The notes under the pieces: generated by a model | The model's database searches: none | Told to the model about the DNA's origin: nothing | Seen by the model: only the letters and a program-made list of their open reading frames with translations | Shown: positions 60,060 to 64,000 of the stretch, in pieces | Numbering within the stretch: the first letter of the stretch is position 1 | How the letters are laid out: every line of letters starts with the position of its first letter | From: Zeugodacus cucurbitae | Taxonomy: Eukaryota > Arthropoda > Insecta > Diptera > Tephritidae | Direction of reading: 5' to 3' | NCBI RefSeq assembly: GCF_028554725.1 | Contig: NC_071668.1 | Span: 71,398,719-71,462,718, forward strand | DNA: 64,000 bases | Translations under genes and position numbers: made by a program

Positions 60060-61470
60060 CAAGTAAGGAAGGGCTAAGTTCGGGTGTAACCGAACATTTT
60101 ATACTCTCGCAATTTATTGATGTAATTTTATAAAGATAATACAAGTCGACCCATATATTTGGTATAAAGTTCAATAGAATAACGAAAATCATCATAAATA
60201 GTATATGGGGACTGAGGTAATTCCTAAACCGATTTCAATCGTTTTCACCACCAAGATACAATGTATCGAAGACTATACGCTCACTTAATTTAATATTACT
60301 TATAATTAGGTATATGGGATCTGGGGGAAGTTATGACCCGATTTTTACCATTTCAGGTACAGAGAGAAACTGTTATAAGAACAAAAATTCAGAGGGAATG
60401 AATTAAATTAAAATACCTGAGGGATTTACCTATATTATCGGTGAAAAATAACCTTAGGCACTGAGTTCTTCATGTTCGATATCAGGGGCCTTGAAAAGTC
60501 ATGGTCCGATTTTGACAATTTTTCCACAAGTGATGTCACAGCTCAAATACAGTATTTGTGTAAAGTTTTATTCCGCTAGCTTCATTGGTTCCTTATGAAT
60601 ACATTATAAAGTGAACGCATCAGATGGAATTCAAAATTGGGTTATATGGGAAGTAGACGTAGTTGTAAACCGATTTCACATATTCCACCCGTGTCATCAG
60701 GGTGTCAAGAAAGTGTTATATACCGAATTTCATTGAAATCGGTCGAATAGTTCTTGAGATATGGTTTTTGACCCATAAGTGGGCGACGCCACGCCCATTT
60801 TCCATTTTGTAAAAAAATCTCAGTGCAGCTTCCTTCCGCCATTTCTTATGTGTTTCTGACGTTTTTGGTTAGTGAGTTAACGCACTTTTAGTAATTTTCA
60901 ACCTAACCTTTGTATGGGAGGTGGGCGTGGTTATTATCCGATTTCCTTCATTTTTGGACTACTGTATAAGGAAATGGCTAAAAGAAACGACTGCAGAAAG
61001 TTTGGCTTATATAGCATTATTGATTTGCGAGTTATATACAAAAAACCGATTTAGGGGCTGGGTCACGCCCACTTTTCCAAAAAGATTACATCCAAATGTG
61101 CCCCTCTCTAATGGGATCCTATGTTCCAAATTTCATTTTCATAACTTTATTTATGGCTTAGTTATGACACTGTATAGGTTTTCGGTTTCCTCCATTTTGT
61201 GGGCGTGGTAGTGGACCGATTTTGCCCATTTTCGAAAGCAACCTCCTCAGGGTGCCAAGGAACATGTGTTCCAAGTTTCATTAAGATATCTTAATTTTTA
61301 CTCAAGTTATCGCTTGCACGGACAGACGGACAGACGGACGGACGGACAGACATCCGGATTTCAAATCTACTCGTCATCTTGACCATTTATGTATATATAA
61401 CCCCATATCTAACTCTTATTTTTCTTGGTGACACAAACAACCGTTATGTGAACAAAACTATTATAAAAAC
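60060..61470 (-). mobile_element. DINE-1/Helentron-like element, copy E (long)
   Basis: It begins CAAGTAAGGAAGGGCTAAG with the hairpin and subterminal repeat, and includes the ACGGACAG-type tract at about 61318-61350. It ends near CGTTATGTGAACAAAACTAT without a clear closing subterminal repeat. It is about 0.3-0.4 kb longer than the other copies, with extra sequence between 60120 and 60480. Confidence 0.55.
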
Positions 61471-61489
61471 GGGTTATAACTTCCCCTAG

Positions 61490-61757
61490 CTCAAATATTT
61501 CTAATATTATGGTTTTCAAACATCCGGTGGGCTTTATAATGTATATATCGGTTAATATGTGCGATATGTTATCAAAATTAAGTGAGCGTATAATCTTGAA
61601 TATAGTGTAGCTTGGTGGTGAAATTTATTCTAGTGGGCTTTATGTATGTATGTCGAATATACTAGACGAATTGTCTGATAATAAAATTACATGTGTAAAT
61701 AAATAGCGAGAGTATGAAATGTTCGGTTACACAGGATCGTAGACCTAGCTTTCTTGT
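61490..61757 (+). mobile_element. DINE-like 3' end, plus orientation
   Basis: GCGAGAGTATGAAATGTTCG, GTTACAC and a terminus TTTCTTG match the 3' end of copy A with changes (the hairpin arm is broken). It lies tail-to-tail with copy E. Confidence 0.5.
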
Positions 61758-61953
61758 TATAAACTTGGAATATAAACTTGGATCTTTTGAAAGTTATGTT
61801 TTTATGCTATAAACGACGATAAACGATCACTTTTCTGTGTTCAGATAAAGCTCCGAAAAAATAAGACTACATCCAATGAAAGATATAAGGGAATTGTTAA
61901 ATCTTGTATGATGTTATAATTATAAATTATGATCGACAATATAATATAAGATA

Positions 61954-62487
61954 CAGTGGAACTTCTATAACTCGAAGATCTCCATAATTCACACTTTTGA
62001 ACTGGCGATAGCGTTTAAAAAAACATATTTCATACAAATTTCCTTCCATAACTTTAACATCTATAACTCGAAATTCTCCATAACTCGAACTCTTGAATTG
62101 GCAATAGAAGTCAAATTTCATACAAAGTTCCTTCTATAAATCAAACTTTTCGACCAGGGCATAATACAAAATTTAAAATTTTACTATCGAGGCAGACTTT
62201 TAAAAAGAGTCCCTCTATATCGTATGGAGATTAACAAAAAATATGATATTACACTTATTGATTACATAAATCATCTAACAAAGGCATGGATACAGAGGTC
62301 AAGAGCCGGACAATTGCAAACTGCAACAAACAAAACTACCGAATACATAAATAAGGCTGGGTATAGACCTACATTTTAAGCCTTTTTGAAAAATTTTCTG
62401 TTTTAATGAAAATTCTATAACTCGAAGTCTCTCTAACTCGAAGTTTTTTGGTGGATTATGGTGATTCGAGTTAGAGAAGTTCCACTG
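61954..62487 (+). mobile_element. Pogo-like element with transposase remnant (534 bp)
   Basis: Ends CAGTGGAACTTCTATAACTC and GAAGTTCCACTG are inverted and flanked by TA. Subterminal ATAACTCGAA words repeat many times. In the middle a plus-strand frame at 62205-62370 reads KYDITLIDYINHLTKAWIQR and then KAGYRP, matching the late DDE region of pogo/CENP-B-like transposases ('.I.LLDA...AW.....I.NCF.KAGF'). Deleted and inactive. Confidence 0.65.
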
Positions 62488-63345
62488 TATCATATTTTGT
62501 CTTCGAAATCTGACATTTATATAAAACTATGGATGATTTATTTAAGGTCTTATTGGCATGTGGTCGAAAATATTGTAATGACGTATTTAGATAGACTTAT
62601 GTATGTATGTATGTATATACGAACATATAGTACTATTAAATGGCACCTAGTAGTATGTTACGTAGCAGCAATTCGTTCCAAAAAAACAACAACATGCAAA
62701 TTAAGCTTATGTAAGTATATATATAAAGCTTTAGTTCTGGCGAATTCCTAGCATGGCACACAAACGAAAGTCGAGGTGCGGATAAAAGCAACGAATTGGG
62801 TAATCAAAAATCTACATAGTACGTTGTAGTTGTTATTGCCACAAAAAGTGAATAACACAGAAAGTGCTGGAAATAACAAAACAATGCAAGTAACACGAAC
62901 AGCAGGCATGCGACGCAACGCAACGCCAGTACCGCTAGAAAGTGTGGGAGTAGTATGTGCAAGTAAGCGTATGCAGAAGGCTTACTTCCTCCTCATCGCA
63001 TTATATGGATGTGCGTCTGGCACATTCACTCGAAAAATAAGCTCGAATATTTACATAGGTGTGCCATTTGTGCGGATGTGGCAAAATGTTTGCAATGCGA
63101 AATGCAATTGCATGCTTTTGTTTTTGTTGCTTTATTTTTGTTGACACAAATTCTAAATTCCGGGAAATAAATACAGCGTAAAAGCGCTGGTGGAATCTAT
63201 TGTACACATACACGTGCATATAAATTTGTGTACGAGTATGTGTGTTTGTTGTATGCAATCAGTTGCTCTATTTATACGTGACTTGCGCAAGATATCTAAT
63301 ACTCTACTAGACTTTAACCTTTATGCATTACAGTGTGTTTGATAG
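62488..63345. other. No gene seen
   Basis: Unique-looking sequence. A 104-residue open frame at 62830-63144 has no family resemblance. Confidence 0.35.
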
Positions 63346-63347
63346 TA

Positions 63348-64000
63348 CAGTAAAAGCTCCTTATTCGCGCTTCCTTTATTCGCGTTTTCACTATTCGCGG
63401 ATTAAAAAAATGAGACCCAATTTCTATATTCGCGACTAAAAATTTGTTTATTCGCGGATCTAATAAGCACATACATAATAATAAAATTATTCCAATAGGT
63501 ATCCAACCCAATATTCTTGTCAAATGGACTAATAAAAAAGTAAAACAGATCTTATTACAAGAAAATGTTAAATATTCCACTATTTTCGCAATATTTTTGA
63601 ACTTTTGGTAATATTTACATATAGAAGGGGCTCACATGGAACTGAACACAACCTATTGAAGAAGAGGCTTCAACAAGCACTGGAAACGTGTCATTCAATT
63701 TGAAAAATCTTAGTGAAGGTTTAAGAATGGCAAGTGAGCTCTGCGATTTCTTTATGAACATTGATATGTCTATGGAACGAATTCTAATTTTTAAGAGACA
63801 AATTGCCAATGCGACTGCTGTGTATCAGTCTGAATTGAAGGAGCATTTGAAAACTGCTAAGCAAGAAAAAATTACAAAATTCTTCAAACAATTGCCTAAG
63901 CCTTAAGATAATTAGTTAAAATGTTCAAAAACTTCAATTAAATCATTTCCCCTATAATCCCATATAAATTACCATCCCGTATTCACGGTTTCTGTATTCG
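63348..64000 (+). mobile_element. Tigger/pogo-like element, cut by the right edge
   Basis: It begins CAGTAAAAGCTCCTTATTCG after TA, with repeated TTCGCG words. The window ends in TTTCTGTATTCG, apparently the start of the opposite subterminal region. A frame at 63642-63906 reads NLSEGLRMASELCDFFMNID and ends QEKITKFFKQLPKP. That Lys-rich finish with a paired Phe is the usual C-terminus of Tigger/jerky-type transposases. Upstream coding is absent, so this is a 3'-end-only or internally deleted copy. Confidence 0.6.

Noticed and set aside
62830..63144. 104-residue open frame with Cys-rich C-terminus
   Set aside because: No motif, no splice or promoter context, and composition consistent with chance.

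Overview
The window reads as nuclear DNA of a higher fly (Diptera, Schizophora). Three things support this: very AT-rich sequence with short GT-AG introns of about 45-75 bp, a tandem cluster of ZAD/C2H2 zinc-finger genes (a family that expanded in insects), and transposon relics typical of flies. A DD41D 'rosa'-type Tc1/mariner relic and DINE-1-like elements make a tephritid-like fly a reasonable guess. The species cannot be named from sequence alone.

Left part (1-17637): a compact array of eight related zinc-finger genes. One partial gene runs leftward off the window (start codon at 474). Seven complete genes run rightward, starting at 1017, 3020, 5403, 7966, 10311, 12806 and 15105. Six of the seven have the same four-exon plan: half a ZAD; the rest of the ZAD, an acidic linker and zinc fingers; the last fingers; and a short conserved C-terminal tail. 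The first three introns fall at identical places (phases 0, 0 and 2). The gene at 3020 has lost the ZAD and gained a finger. They are probably sequence-specific nuclear DNA-binding proteins that dimerise through the ZAD. TATCGATA (DRE-like) motifs lie upstream of four of them.

Middle (17638-25808): AT-rich non-coding DNA with low-complexity tracts, small inverted-repeat elements and a complete but broken DD41D transposon. Then come the last three exons of a carbohydrate sulfotransferase gene on the minus strand. Its 5' exons, including the 5'-PAPS-binding part, are not seen and are probably beyond the right edge, which would make most of 25.8-64 kb one very long intron. That is inference.

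Right part (25.8-64 kb): no convincing host exon. It is a graveyard of mobile DNA: four non-LTR retrotransposon fragments, at least two mariner families, a hAT relic with a perfect 8-bp target duplication, two elements flanked by TAA, several TTAA-flanked elements with internal hairpins, pogo/Tigger-like elements, and several copies of a DINE-1/Helentron-like repeat. Between these lie unique-looking AT-rich stretches with no feature I can support.

Exon boundaries were set by hand from GT-AG sites, reading frame and comparison among the paralogues. I could run no database search or alignment.
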